Positions 7,212 to 15,605 of a DNA stretch of 34,505 nt are shown piece after piece. This DNA comes from Lachnospiraceae bacterium (GTDB lineage: Bacteria > Bacillota > Clostridia > Lachnospirales > Lachnospiraceae), in the NCBI GenBank assembly GCA_017442585.1, contig JAFRZM010000027.1, positions 1-34,505 of the forward strand. The letters are read 5' to 3'. How positions within the stretch are numbered: position 1 is the first letter of the stretch; every line of letters begins with the position of its first letter. Below the pieces are notes generated by a model. That model searched no databases. It had not been told where the DNA came from and worked only from the letters and a program-made list of their open reading frames with translations. Both the position numbers and the translations under genes were made by a program.

Positions 7212-9511
7212 TACATCTGATAAAAATTCAGGTTTTCAATAAGTGCGGGCGTCATTTCGCCGCCGGCCTGCTCATACCTGTTATACAGGTTATTTATGTG
7301 CTTTAACTTACGCTGCTTTAATATCGCGTACCTATTAAACGCCTCAGAGAACATCGGGTTATCTTTAAGAAGATCTCTTGTCGCCGATGCAAACGGGCAG
7401 TACGTAAATAAGATATTTCTCGCAACCTTATTAAGTCTGAACGATCCCTTTGCCTCAAACTTAATCCAGTTCTCGTAATCTTTTACGAATACCTCACGGT
7501 AGTTATTTCTGGCGCGCTTAATAGCATTGTGGAGTTTTTCTTTTGCCTCAGGTGAAAGCTCGAAATTCTTTCTGAAGTACTGCAGGTAATCCGCATACTC
7601 ACTTGTAAGTGACGGTGTCGTTACGTCATTCCATCTTGAGCCTTGTACCTTACGGCACATCTCCCATCTGTATCTTCCGCAGTTTTCGATTATCATATCT
7701 GATACATCGCCTGTAGAAAGAATCGGCATCATAATCCGAGCCGCGGTATTGTTTCTTACGTCCGCTGTCGGCTGCCATAAGATACCCTTTGATCCGACAT
7801 TCGGAAGTAAGATAATATCAGGCAATATCTCCTGATTTATATACTCTCTCGGTATTCCGTGCGCCTCATCAGAAAACATTACTTCTCTGTAGAAAAGACT
7901 GTAGTCAATCGCACGTACCGCGTCTATTGCTTCTTTTAATTTGTTATAATCCACAAGCATATTGGCCGGTATATTTGTAAGGTCATCATCGCTTAATATC
8001 GGCATGAATGTTATGATACTTCCGCTTGTAATTCTTCCGCATGAATGGAATACATTATCAATCTCGAACTCAACCTTGTTCCAGGTATTCTCTCTGAAGG
8101 ACTTTTCACGGTCTGCCGGGATTTCACCCGTACGAACTGCTTCTTTAACAAATTTATTAAAGTCGAGATCGAGTTCATTTATGGACGGTTCTCTCTCTCC
8201 GTTATAAATGCTTTGTATCCAGCTAAAGAATGTATATACATTCTCTGTGGTACACATAAATAAACGGTCTAAAAGTTCCATAAGGTTTTGCGCATTTTCC
8301 TCGCCACCTGCAAAGGATACATCCATAAAGCCAAAGTTTAAGAACATATTGATAATTGGCGAATTTAAGCCCTGTGTAAGGACCTTTTGCGCTACTATCT
8401 TGTAGGTTCTGTAGAACTCTGCCGTAAGCCACTTTCTTAAAGTTCTCGCATCACCGTCGGTTGCGGTTCTGTCAGGAAGCTCCTGGAAAGCTTTTAACTT
8501 CTCCTTGAATTCATTAATATGCTCTACCTCAAAATCTGCAAAAAGCAAGATCTGGTCTATGCAAGGAATCTGCTCGCCGTAATCATCAGCCTCTCCCTCT
8601 TTACCCCAAACCGTTGTCTCTTCTTCAGGCTCAGGTGCATTTCCTGATTCATCCGCTACCGCAAATTCATGATTTCTGTATTCAGAAATTCTCTTTTCTA
8701 CAAGTTCTGTATCATAAAGACCTGACGACTCGATAAACTCAATCATCTCATCCATCTTGTCTTCAATTTCGTCTCTCTCATTTGATACAAAGGCCGCACG
8801 GTTTTCAAGATCAAACATTAGCTGGAAAAGATCGTTTTTCTTATCAACGAAAAGAATAGACTTCGTCTTTTCAAGATAGCTTATGTACTCACCTGTACGT
8901 CTTATAAGATTCGCCATAAATGCGCCCGCTTCTTCTATCGTACCAAGGCAAAGGTCCGTATTCTTAAAAAGGTCCTTTAAATCATCAAGACCAAACTTTG
9001 TGAATTTCTTATAATAACGTTCTTTCCACTCCGGAAGACTGTCGTCTTTACTAATCTGAGTCAAGAATTCCATACGCTGTAATTCATACTCCGGAAGGGA
9101 ATACTTAGAGCACAGATATCTATAGTCTCTATATGTTGTAACTACGAGATTATAATAATCACGGGTAAGTTCTTTGATCTTAAGATGGCGATTAAGTAAA
9201 AGATTGGCCTGTTTTAAAGCAGATAAAATGAATACGGAACCATAGTCCAAGCTCTTATCGAAAAGTTTGGCCAATTCTTCCGGCATCTTATATGAATATT
9301 CCACTATCATGGTATCTTCGTTTGCTATATAATCTGCAGGATATACAAGCTCGTTGCATCCCGCAAGTCCTATCATATGTCCTTTTTCAAGATGAATAGA
9401 GTCATTTATAGTCTTTTGTGTAACGGACCCGTCCGCTATAAGACCGATAACCTTCATCTTGTCGCCTGCTTTTGCTATTATATCGCCCTTTTTGTACTGA
9501 ACTGTGCCCAT
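7211..9511 (-). CDS. Cyclic-nucleotide-binding-like domain protein of unknown function
   Basis: A 766-aa protein. Residues 1-85 resemble the cupin-like cyclic nucleotide-binding fold (YKKGDIIAKAGDKMKVIGLIADGSV, then LEKGHMIGLAGC), but the usual phosphate-binding cassette is not clear, so ligand binding is uncertain. The remaining ~680 residues are soluble, largely helical and acidic in places (near 340-365), with no DNA-binding helix-turn-helix, kinase or transporter motif that I recognise. The start at 9511 is set by AAGGAG 6 nt upstream; an upstream in-frame extension runs through the promoter. It is transcribed alone from 9572-9602 and may read into rlmL. Confidence 0.7.
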   Translation of the reverse strand: MGTVQYKKGDIIAKAGDKMKVIGLIADGSVTQKTINDSIHLEKGHMIGLAGCNELVYPADYIANEDTMIVEYSYKMPEELAKLFDKSLDYGSVFILSALKQANLLLNRHLKIKELTRDYYNLVVTTYRDYRYLCSKYSLPEYELQRMEFLTQISKDDSLPEWKERYYKKFTKFGLDDLKDLFKNTDLCLGTIEEAGAFMANLIRRTGEYISYLEKTKSILFVDKKNDLFQLMFDLENRAAFVSNERDEIEDKMDEMIEFIESSGLYDTELVEKRISEYRNHEFAVADESGNAPEPEEETTVWGKEGEADDYGEQIPCIDQILLFADFEVEHINEFKEKLKAFQELPDRTATDGDARTLRKWLTAEFYRTYKIVAQKVLTQGLNSPIINMFLNFGFMDVSFAGGEENAQNLMELLDRLFMCTTENVYTFFSWIQSIYNGEREPSINELDLDFNKFVKEAVRTGEIPADREKSFRENTWNKVEFEIDNVFHSCGRITSGSIITFMPILSDDDLTNIPANMLVDYNKLKEAIDAVRAIDYSLFYREVMFSDEAHGIPREYINQEILPDIILLPNVGSKGILWQPTADVRNNTAARIMMPILSTGDVSDMIIENCGRYRWEMCRKVQGSRWNDVTTPSLTSEYADYLQYFRKNFELSPEAKEKLHNAIKRARNNYREVFVKDYENWIKFEAKGSFRLNKVARNILFTYCPFASATRDLLKDNPMFSEAFNRYAILKQRKLKHINNLYNRYEQAGGEMTPALIENLNFYQM

Positions 9512-9571
9512 CTTAAGCTCCTTAAAATTATTAGAGATTATAATATCCCAATGTACTTTTAAGTATACCAC

Positions 9572-9602
9572 AATATAGCGAGTAATGCGAGCACTTGTGC
9601 TC
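9572..9602 (-). promoter_or_regulatory. Probable promoter with a GAGCAC/GTGCTC dyad
   Basis: On the minus strand TGGTATACT provides an extended -10 box (TATACT at 9572-9577). The -35 position has no good TTGACA match but is covered by the inverted repeat GAGCACTTGTGCTC (9589-9602). A regulator-bound, weak -35 promoter is a reasonable reading. Whether the downstream CNB-like protein itself binds here is unknown. Confidence 0.5.
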
Positions 9603-9634
9603 ATATTACACTTTAATTGTTTATTCCTTAAGAC

Positions 9635-9673
9635 AAAAAATTAAGGCGTAAGAGCTTTCGCCCTTACGCCTTA
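9635..9673 (-). terminator. Rho-independent terminator of the chemoreceptor gene
   Basis: A 10-bp stem AAGGCGTAAG (9643-9652) / CTTACGCCTT (9663-9672) is followed on the minus strand by AATTTTTTG. It lies 34 bp past the chemoreceptor stop. Confidence 0.85.
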
Positions 9674-9706
9674 TGCTTTTCATTATTGAAGCCTTAAAAA
9701 ATCTTC

Positions 9707-11425
9707 CTATAAGTGGAACATTTCCTCGATTTCGTTTAACTTTTTAACGCTCTCGCTGCAGTCATATGTAAGATCATTATTCTTTGATGTCTTCTCAACA
9801 ACGTCTGTAGTCTTTTCAGCGATATCATTAACACCTGATGCTGCCTCGGATACTGTTTCAACAATACCCTTAACAGAATCTGTAATGTTCTCGATTGCTT
9901 CGTTAAGCATCATAACTTCATTCTCGATAGTCTGCATGCTGCCCTGGAATGTATCAGCGTCGTTATTGTACTGTACGGATACGTCCATGAACTGCTCGTA
10001 GTCTTTGATAACTATATTTTCAAGGAAGTCTACTGTCTCATTCAAGCTCTTTGTCATCTTGTCTACAGCTTCGTTTACTTCACCGACTATCTCGTTAATG
10101 TTAGCAACTGTATTTGATGTCTGATCTGCGAGGTTACCGATTTCTGTAGCAACTACCGCGAAACCACGACCTGCATCACCGGCACGTGCAGCTTCTATTG
10201 AAGCGTTAAGTGCAAGAAGTGATGTCTGTGATGAAATTGCCATGATAGCTTCTGTAAGCTCGTTAATCTTATTAACAGCCTTAGAATCTTCGATAGCAAC
10301 GTTTGTCTTTTCTTTTACATCATTGTACATAGACTTTGTACGCTCTGTAGCATCCTTAGTTGTCTTATTAAGACCCTTGGCACGCTCCATGATTTCTTTT
10401 GCAAGGTTCTCGCCCTTGATTGAAAGATCTCTGATTTCTTCTGCTGAAGCCTTCATTCCGTCTACGCTTGTTCCGATTGATTCAGCTGTAGCTGATGTTT
10501 CTTCCATGCTTGCTGCAAGCTGCTCTGTTGTAGCAGAATTATCTGTACAAATAGAATTAACTTCACGACCTGCATCTGAAAGTTCGCCGACGTTATTGTG
10601 AATCTGCCTACTTACGTTAGTAATGTCTCCAACAATATCACGAAGTGAATCTCTCATATTTACAACGGCACGCATAATCTGTCCGCACTCATCTTTTCTT
10701 GAAACGAACTTATCTACGTCCTGACCATCATCCTTAAAGTCAAATGCTGCTGTTTTTTCAACAACCTCTGTAACGATTTTTATAGGTCTTGAAATCTGCT
10801 TTCCTAATACGAACGATAATACAAATGCGATAACAACCAATGCAACTACGAAGATAAGAAGGAAATTCACAACCTCATCGATTCCTTCAAGCACTTCGTC
10901 CTGATCTGCGGCCATAACAAGAATTGCGTTATTTGCTAAGATATAGTATGCAGCATACTTCATAGTACCCTTAAATTCATACTCAACGCAATCAGGTTCG
11001 GGTATCTTACCTTCCTGAATCTCTTCAACAAGCCCCTTGACTACGCTATTTTCAACCGGATTGCCAATCTTTTCGGCATTCGGATGATACATCATAATTC
11101 CCTCAGGGCTTACAACATATGCATATGAAGACTCAAGTCCTCCAATACGTGCATTTCCAAGACATGTTGAAAGTACGAAATCAAGTTCATACATGCCATT
11201 CTGTACAAGCATAAAACCTGTATTTGTATACTCGCCGTATGCCTTTGTAATTGACAACATATCATTCTGAGTATTCTCCAACAGCTCGTTCTTACTCTTG
11301 TTAATAGAAACTGTAAGTAATACTGCCGATGCAAGAACTGTCAAAACAACTGACAAGAGAATGATCTTAAAACCTATCCTCTGATGAAGCTTAACGCCCT
11401 TATTTGTGCCTTCCTTTTTGCTCAT
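9707..11425 (-). CDS. Methyl-accepting chemotaxis protein
   Basis: A 572-aa inner-membrane chemoreceptor. A basic N-terminus is followed by TM1 (about 20-40), an extracellular Cache-type sensor (about 45-175, with [16 protein letters not shown], typical of single Cache domains), TM2 (187-208), a HAMP linker (209-262) and a long signalling coiled coil. The hairpin tip, near residues 397-425, has the conserved [20 protein letters not shown], the contact for CheA/CheW. The ligand is not predictable. The start [10 protein letters not shown] at 11425 is preferred over an upstream extension because AAGGAAG lies upstream and the extension crosses the promoter. It is monocistronic, with its own promoter and terminator. 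Confidence 0.95.
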   Translation of the reverse strand: MSKKEGTNKGVKLHQRIGFKIILLSVVLTVLASAVLLTVSINKSKNELLENTQNDMLSITKAYGEYTNTGFMLVQNGMYELDFVLSTCLGNARIGGLESSYAYVVSPEGIMMYHPNAEKIGNPVENSVVKGLVEEIQEGKIPEPDCVEYEFKGTMKYAAYYILANNAILVMAADQDEVLEGIDEVVNFLLIFVVALVVIAFVLSFVLGKQISRPIKIVTEVVEKTAAFDFKDDGQDVDKFVSRKDECGQIMRAVVNMRDSLRDIVGDITNVSRQIHNNVGELSDAGREVNSICTDNSATTEQLAASMEETSATAESIGTSVDGMKASAEEIRDLSIKGENLAKEIMERAKGLNKTTKDATERTKSMYNDVKEKTNVAIEDSKAVNKINELTEAIMAISSQTSLLALNASIEAARAGDAGRGFAVVATEIGNLADQTSNTVANINEIVGEVNEAVDKMTKSLNETVDFLENIVIKDYEQFMDVSVQYNNDADTFQGSMQTIENEVMMLNEAIENITDSVKGIVETVSEAASGVNDIAEKTTDVVEKTSKNNDLTYDCSESVKKLNEIEEMFHL

Positions 11426-11489
11426 ACGTTCATAAACTTCCTTTCGCTCATGACTATTTGTGGAAAAATTAACCCACATTGATATATAA

Positions 11490-11518
11490 ATTATGGCACA
11501 ACGCCATTCTAAATGCAA
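11490..11518 (-). promoter_or_regulatory. Promoter of the chemoreceptor gene
   Basis: On the minus strand TTGCAT (11513-11518) and CATAAT (11490-11495) are 17 bp apart and lie about 65 bp upstream of the chosen start. I see no motility-sigma (TAAA-N15-GCCGATAA) match. Confidence 0.6.
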
Positions 11519-11566
11519 CAATTATTAAGTTTTCACGGTTAAAAACCGTTTAATGAACACATCTGG

Positions 11567-11600
11567 CAAAAATAACCGGCATTTTTGCCGGTTATTTTTG
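11567..11600 (-). terminator. Rho-independent terminator after hflC
   Basis: AATAACCGGC / GCCGGTTATT with loop ATTTTT forms a strong stem followed by TTTTTG on either strand, so it can work in both directions. It ends the hflK-hflC transcript. A second small dyad (ACGGTTAAAAACCGT, near 11535) follows. Confidence 0.85.
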
Positions 11601-11640
11601 TAGTATGTATCAATTCTCAATTATTGTTTATGCGTTACTC

Positions 11641-12513
11641 CTACTTTATTCCGTATAAAATCTTCGCAATCTCGGAATTCTCATCAAGTACGAGAGTCTT
11701 GTTCTCACCCGCAAGTGCCTTTAAAGCATCAAGTCCACGAATGAAGTTATAAAAATCTGCCTTGCTCTGATCGTTATAAGCTGCAGAAAGAATTCTCATG
11801 TACTCCGACTCGCCTTCTGCCTCAATCTTTGCAGCTTCAGCCTTTGCATTTGCAGTAATGATACTTACTTCCTTATCTGTCTCGTTTTTGATCTTCTGAG
11901 CTTCCGCCATACCCTTTGCGGTGTAGCTTGCGGCGATGTTGTTACGCTCGGAAATCATACGTTCATAAACTGCCGCCTTATTGTCATCAGGAAGGTCAAG
12001 CGCTTTTATCTCGGCAAGCTTTATAACGATACCGTACTGTGCAATGTCGCTATTAGCCTTTGTTGTGATAAGATCTGTAAGTGTAGTACCACGTGCCGCG
12101 ATTATCTCGTCCTGAGTCATGGATGAAATAGTATTCTTTGTCGCATTGTAAACCGCAGCTTCAATACGCTCTTCGGCTCTTGCTCTCATAGCTCCAAGCG
12201 TCTGATAATACTTCTTTGGTTCTTCAACAGACCAAATAACATAGTTATCGGCAATCATTGATTTCTTATCGGAGGTGATTACATCAGATGCCGGAATATC
12301 ATAAAGAATGTTACCTGTATAAATCGTATGCGTGCTCTCAATAAAAGGCACATGGAAGTGGAGTCCGGCATTGCCTTCAACGTATCTGATTTTTCCTAAT
12401 TTAACTATTATCGCTGCCTCATTCGTATAAACAGTATATGAGGACAAAGCGAATAACACGATGGCGATGAATGCCACAACTGCTGCTATTATTACTTTAG
12501 ATACTTTCTTCAT
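11641..12513 (-). CDS. hflC: HflC-like SPFH/band 7 membrane protein
   Basis: A 290-aa prohibitin/stomatin-family protein with an N-terminal membrane anchor (about 7-29), an SPFH domain (about 30-210), and an Ala/Glu-rich coiled coil (KIKNETDKEVSIITANAKAE). The segment YTVYTNEAAIIVKLGK and the pattern AARGTTLTDLI are typical of HflC. In E. coli HflK and HflC form a large cage around FtsH that limits access of membrane substrates; a comparable role is likely. It follows hflK by 12 bp and starts after a strong GGAGG site. No ftsH is in the window. Confidence 0.93.
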   Translation of the reverse strand: MKKVSKVIIAAVVAFIAIVLFALSSYTVYTNEAAIIVKLGKIRYVEGNAGLHFHVPFIESTHTIYTGNILYDIPASDVITSDKKSMIADNYVIWSVEEPKKYYQTLGAMRARAEERIEAAVYNATKNTISSMTQDEIIAARGTTLTDLITTKANSDIAQYGIVIKLAEIKALDLPDDNKAAVYERMISERNNIAASYTAKGMAEAQKIKNETDKEVSIITANAKAEAAKIEAEGESEYMRILSAAYNDQSKADFYNFIRGLDALKALAGENKTLVLDENSEIAKILYGIK

Positions 12514-12525
12514 ACTGCCACCTCC

Positions 12526-13527
12526 TTAGTCTTCTTCATAGCCATCTGTATTCGTATTGTCATACGAATCATCGTAATACGTCGGCTGTGTTGTGTTGTT
12601 ATTTATCGTCATAAATGAATCAAGTGGCAGAACCGTCTGCGTGTTTCCGCTAGTGATTATTACCTTAAGTCCAGGCAAAATCTCCTCCATCTTTTCAAAG
12701 AAAAGACGTCTCTTTGTTATAAGCGGGAACTTTAAGTATTCGGTATACATCTGGTTAAAACGTGCTACCTGTCCGTTAGCTTCCGCAATTCTTGATTCCT
12801 TGTTTGCTGTTGCTTTTCTTATGATTGCATCGGCATTTGCTTCTGCCTCAGGAATCTTCTGGTTCTGATACTGAAGCGCTTCGTTCATTGCAGTATCGGC
12901 CTTTTGCTTAGCTGTTTCTACGGCTTTAAATGCAGCAACTACTTCATCTGTAGGCGGTGCCGAATCCTGAATTGTAATGTTTAATACTGAAAGTCCGATG
13001 TTGTAAGCTTCAAGCTCTTTTATCATAGCGGCTTTGACATCTGCCTGGATCTGGCTTTTTCCTGTTGTCATTGCTTCATCAACTTTGTAGTTTGAAACAA
13101 CGGTTCTGATGTTTGCAAGCGCAATGTTTGAAAGAATCTGCTCAGGTTCTTCCGAATTATAAAGGTAAGCCACCGGATCCGAAACCCTGTATTCAAGGTA
13201 GAAATCAATGTTGAGTAAGTTGAAATCCGCAGTGATCATGATGCCGTTATCGGTATCAGTGATGTTCTGACCGGTCTCAGAAACTACGTATCCGATTCCT
13301 GTACCGTGAGTCGTTACGTCTACCTTCCTAACCGACTGCCATGGCGGCTTAAAGTAAAAACCTGCGGTATTTACTTTAACAACCTGTCCAAACTGTGTAA
13401 CTACGGCGTTTCTTTGCTCACTAACTGTGTAGAAGCATTTAAAAAAGCAGATAAGAATGAAAAGGCCAAGGGCACTAAATCCGACAATCTTTGCAACTTT
13501 ACCTGCTTTAGACGATTCATTTGCCAT
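12526..13527 (-). CDS. hflK: HflK-like SPFH/band 7 membrane protein
   Basis: A 333-aa partner of HflC. It has an N-terminal anchor (about 13-33, GFSALGLFILICFFKCF), then the SPFH domain starting at YTVSEQRNAVVTQFGQVV, the conserved IQDSAPPTDEVVAAFKAV, and a coiled coil with AEANADAIIRKATANKES. The C-terminus is acidic and Asn/Tyr-rich, probably disordered. The ATG is preceded by AGGAGGAACATAT. First gene of the two-gene operon; I could not define its promoter convincingly. Confidence 0.92.
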   Translation of the reverse strand: MANESSKAGKVAKIVGFSALGLFILICFFKCFYTVSEQRNAVVTQFGQVVKVNTAGFYFKPPWQSVRKVDVTTHGTGIGYVVSETGQNITDTDNGIMITADFNLLNIDFYLEYRVSDPVAYLYNSEEPEQILSNIALANIRTVVSNYKVDEAMTTGKSQIQADVKAAMIKELEAYNIGLSVLNITIQDSAPPTDEVVAAFKAVETAKQKADTAMNEALQYQNQKIPEAEANADAIIRKATANKESRIAEANGQVARFNQMYTEYLKFPLITKRRLFFEKMEEILPGLKVIITSGNTQTVLPLDSFMTINNNTTQPTYYDDSYDNTNTDGYEED

Positions 13528-13766
13528 ATATGTTCCTCCTTCGCTACGTTTAAAACGTGTCTTATTGTTAAAATTGTACTATATTTAGGGCGGAAATAAA
13601 AGGAAAGAATTGGGTTATAGAGAGTCATAATTCACAAAAAACAGAGAAATATGATTTCATAATACAAAACAAAAGCCTATCTTACATACGCAAAATAGAC
13701 TCACACAAACAGACCTATTCAAATAGGTTTAGAAGAATGCATGAACATGAAAATCACGCAAGCAGA
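13528..13766. other. Intergenic gap with one small dyad
   Basis: No gene is visible. A 7-bp dyad ACCTATT-CA-AATAGGT (13713-13728) is followed on the minus strand by CTGTTTGTG and could be a weak terminator for the GNAT gene. The rest, near 13550-13620, must contain the hflK promoter; TACAAT on the minus strand is a possible -10 box but its -35 is poor. Confidence 0.4.
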
Positions 13767-14441
13767 TTATCTCCACATCCATGTAATTAAATTTTCAGAG
13801 CATACCATTCCGAGCTTTTTCTGTAAGCGAAGCGAAGCTCCGTTGTCCTTCTCAACTTGGCCGAAAGGAATAAAGCTTTTCTCCATTGTAACTGCAATCA
13901 TATGCTTTTGAAGTGCTGTTGCGAATCCCTTTTTCCTATACTCCGGGAAAACATATAAAATTCCCATGCTTCCTTCAAGATGTTCTCCGATAAAACCTAT
14001 TAACGTATTATCATGGTAGCCGAGAATTATATTACCACGCTCAACAACTTCTCTTAATTCATCCGGACTTATCATATCATAGTTTTCAAGTAGCATGCCT
14101 ATATCGCTTATATCGGCAACACGAAATGATATAGTCGTATCTTCCTTAGGTTTCTCTCCATAATATGCAACCTGATAGCATTCAATCATATCTTCAAAAC
14201 CATAACGGCCAAAAGCGCTTTTGCCAAGGTCATAATCGGAAACCATAAGTAAGTTACAGTCTTCGTTGATATAATTATCCAAGATCGATAAGCCTTTCTT
14301 CGTATCGTCGCAAGCAAAAAGCAAAGCCTTGCTCACCTTATCACGAACAAGAATCGCATCATTATCTCTATATATAATCTCCCCTGTCCCGCGTTTAAGT
14401 ACACGCTCAATACCAAGATTCTCAATACTGTTAAGATTCAT
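13767..14441 (-). CDS. GNAT-family N-acetyltransferase in a HEPN/nucleotidyltransferase operon
   Basis: A 224-aa protein. The C-terminal half (about 105-224) is a GNAT domain: ILYVFPEYRKKGFATALQ is the acetyl-CoA pyrophosphate-binding motif A, and VEKDNGASLRLQKKLGM is motif B. The N-terminal 100 residues look like a degenerate second GNAT-like domain without the CoA signature. The acceptor is unknown. The start MNLNSIENLG at 14441 is preferred; its ATG overlaps the end of the HEPN gene by 11 nt, which implies coupling. An upstream in-frame start at 14492 would overlap the HEPN gene more deeply. As third gene of a toxin-antitoxin-like operon it may modify one of the partners or be a passenger. 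Confidence 0.85.
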   Translation of the reverse strand: MNLNSIENLGIERVLKRGTGEIIYRDNDAILVRDKVSKALLFACDDTKKGLSILDNYINEDCNLLMVSDYDLGKSAFGRYGFEDMIECYQVAYYGEKPKEDTTISFRVADISDIGMLLENYDMISPDELREVVERGNIILGYHDNTLIGFIGEHLEGSMGILYVFPEYRKKGFATALQKHMIAVTMEKSFIPFGQVEKDNGASLRLQKKLGMVCSENLITWMWR

Positions 14442-14829
14442 AAAACTCAACTGCCTTTTTATATAATTTCTTTGCAAATTCAACTTGCTCAATAGACTCT
14501 TTCTTATTCGCTATATAAAAATCATCATAATCCGAAACGTTACGGATACGCTCAGCATTAATTGCTGCAACAAAATCTTCCCTATCGAATGGTGTTTTAC
14601 CATCTTTAACAAAAAGTTCATTAAATTGAACAATGCAGCCTTTGTGAGTTTTAACCGACACTTCCAATAATGCAAGCAACCCGTTAATTGTTTTTTCTAT
14701 TGCGTAATATGCCCTGTTATTTGCAGACTTATATGATTCATTAATTATAAGGGTCTCCGACTCTTCGATCAGCTCTTTTGCTCTGTCAAACCTAGCTTGC
14801 GCAAGTGCTTTCTTCATCTCGTCTTCCAT
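14431..14829 (-). CDS. HEPN-domain protein
   Basis: A 132-aa all-helical protein. The segments FDRAKELIEESETLI, SYKSANNRAYYAIEKTI and AERIRNVSDYDDFY match the HEPN (PF05168-type) pattern, with the R-x3-D-Y element at residues 96-101. The R-x4-6-H RNase motif of toxic HepT proteins is not visible, so ribonuclease activity is doubtful from sequence alone. Its ATG overlaps the stop of the upstream nucleotidyltransferase gene by 1 nt (TAATG). In this arrangement HEPN proteins are usually the target or toxin and the minimal nucleotidyltransferase is the neutraliser that AMPylates them. Confidence 0.85.
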   Translation of the reverse strand: MEDEMKKALAQARFDRAKELIEESETLIINESYKSANNRAYYAIEKTINGLLALLEVSVKTHKGCIVQFNELFVKDGKTPFDREDFVAAINAERIRNVSDYDDFYIANKKESIEQVEFAKKLYKKAVEFYES

Positions 14830-15419
14830 TAGATAATGATACCTTCCGTGCTTATATTCTTATAAAATGGATACCAGCTCTTTTTTTGTGCAAATTCCTT
14901 AACCGATAAGCAAACAAAATTAACCAGCTCTCGATACTTATCCAGCAAATCAGCTGATATTTCCGATAAAGTCATACCATATATAGCATTACCATCATCT
15001 ACATTCAGCAAAATTGCAATATCAACATCAGAATCATCTGTATTATCTCCCCTTGCACATGAACCATAAAGGATAACCTTTTCGACAGAATCACCCAACG
15101 ATTGCCTTACTCTATTCGCAGACTCCTCGATAAGCAACGCAAGTTCCGGGTTGGCCTTTTTCTTCCATGCTTCAAATAACACATTCTGACTCGGAACATA
15201 GTAATCCAATGCCAAACTATTACCTGTAGCACTCATAATCCTAGCTATTGTATTCAAAGAAGGATTTGCTATACCACGCTCAATCTTACTAATATCTGCC
15301 TGTGTTATACCGGTCATTTTTGATAAATCACGCTGCGAAATGTTAGCATATTCTCTTATACGCTTAACCATATTAGCCATCTGCATTTTCTCCGATAACA
15401 ATTCCTCATCTATATTCAT
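14829..15419 (-). CDS. XRE helix-turn-helix / minimal nucleotidyltransferase fusion protein
   Basis: A 196-aa fusion. Residues 16-72 are an XRE/Cro-type HTH (ISQRDLSKMTGITQADISKIERG). Residues about 95-190 are a minimal nucleotidyltransferase: Gly119-Ser120, then ten residues, then Asp131-Val-Asp133, exactly the GS-x10-DxD active-site pattern of MntA-type antitoxins. The HTH suggests that the antitoxin is also the operon's repressor; dyads overlap its promoter (15433-15479). AGGAGG lies 5 nt before the ATG. The HEPN and GNAT genes follow with overlaps. Function as a toxin-antitoxin or defence module is inferred from gene order and motifs. Confidence 0.88.
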   Translation of the reverse strand: MNIDEELLSEKMQMANMVKRIREYANISQRDLSKMTGITQADISKIERGIANPSLNTIARIMSATGNSLALDYYVPSQNVLFEAWKKKANPELALLIEESANRVRQSLGDSVEKVILYGSCARGDNTDDSDVDIAILLNVDDGNAIYGMTLSEISADLLDKYRELVNFVCLSVKEFAQKKSWYPFYKNISTEGIII

Positions 15420-15432
15420 AACGACCTCCTAT

Positions 15433-15479
15433 ATGATATAACATATCTATATTATATATCATATTGTCGCACTTTTCAA
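15433..15479 (-). promoter_or_regulatory. Promoter and operator dyads of the HTH-MNT/HEPN/GNAT operon
   Basis: On the minus strand TTGAAA (15474-15479) and TATAAT (15451-15456) are 17 bp apart. The -10 region is embedded in an inverted repeat, ATGATATA (15433-15440) / TATATCAT (15455-15462), with the tighter dyad GATAT-AAC-ATATC inside it. This placement fits autorepression by the HTH domain of the first gene. Confidence 0.72.
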
Positions 15480-15533
15480 TTCTCGTAATCTTCTGATAAA
15501 CATATTGTTGAATATAAAACAACTGATTGATTA

Positions 15534-15562
15534 TTGATTCCGTAATGGGACTTTCATATAAT
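15534..15562 (+). promoter_or_regulatory. Promoter of the divergent XRE regulator
   Basis: TTGATT (15534-15539) and TATAAT (15557-15562) are 17 bp apart, giving a leader of about 36 nt. A loose dyad TTGTT-N8-AACAA lies just upstream, between the two divergent promoters. Confidence 0.6.
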
Positions 15563-15605
15563 GAAACCATACCGGCGGTTAAATAACTGAAATGACCAAT
15601 TCTTT

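Noticed and set aside
11426-11521. Longer start for the chemoreceptor
   Set aside because: The extension covers the -10 and -35 boxes and is not chemoreceptor-like.
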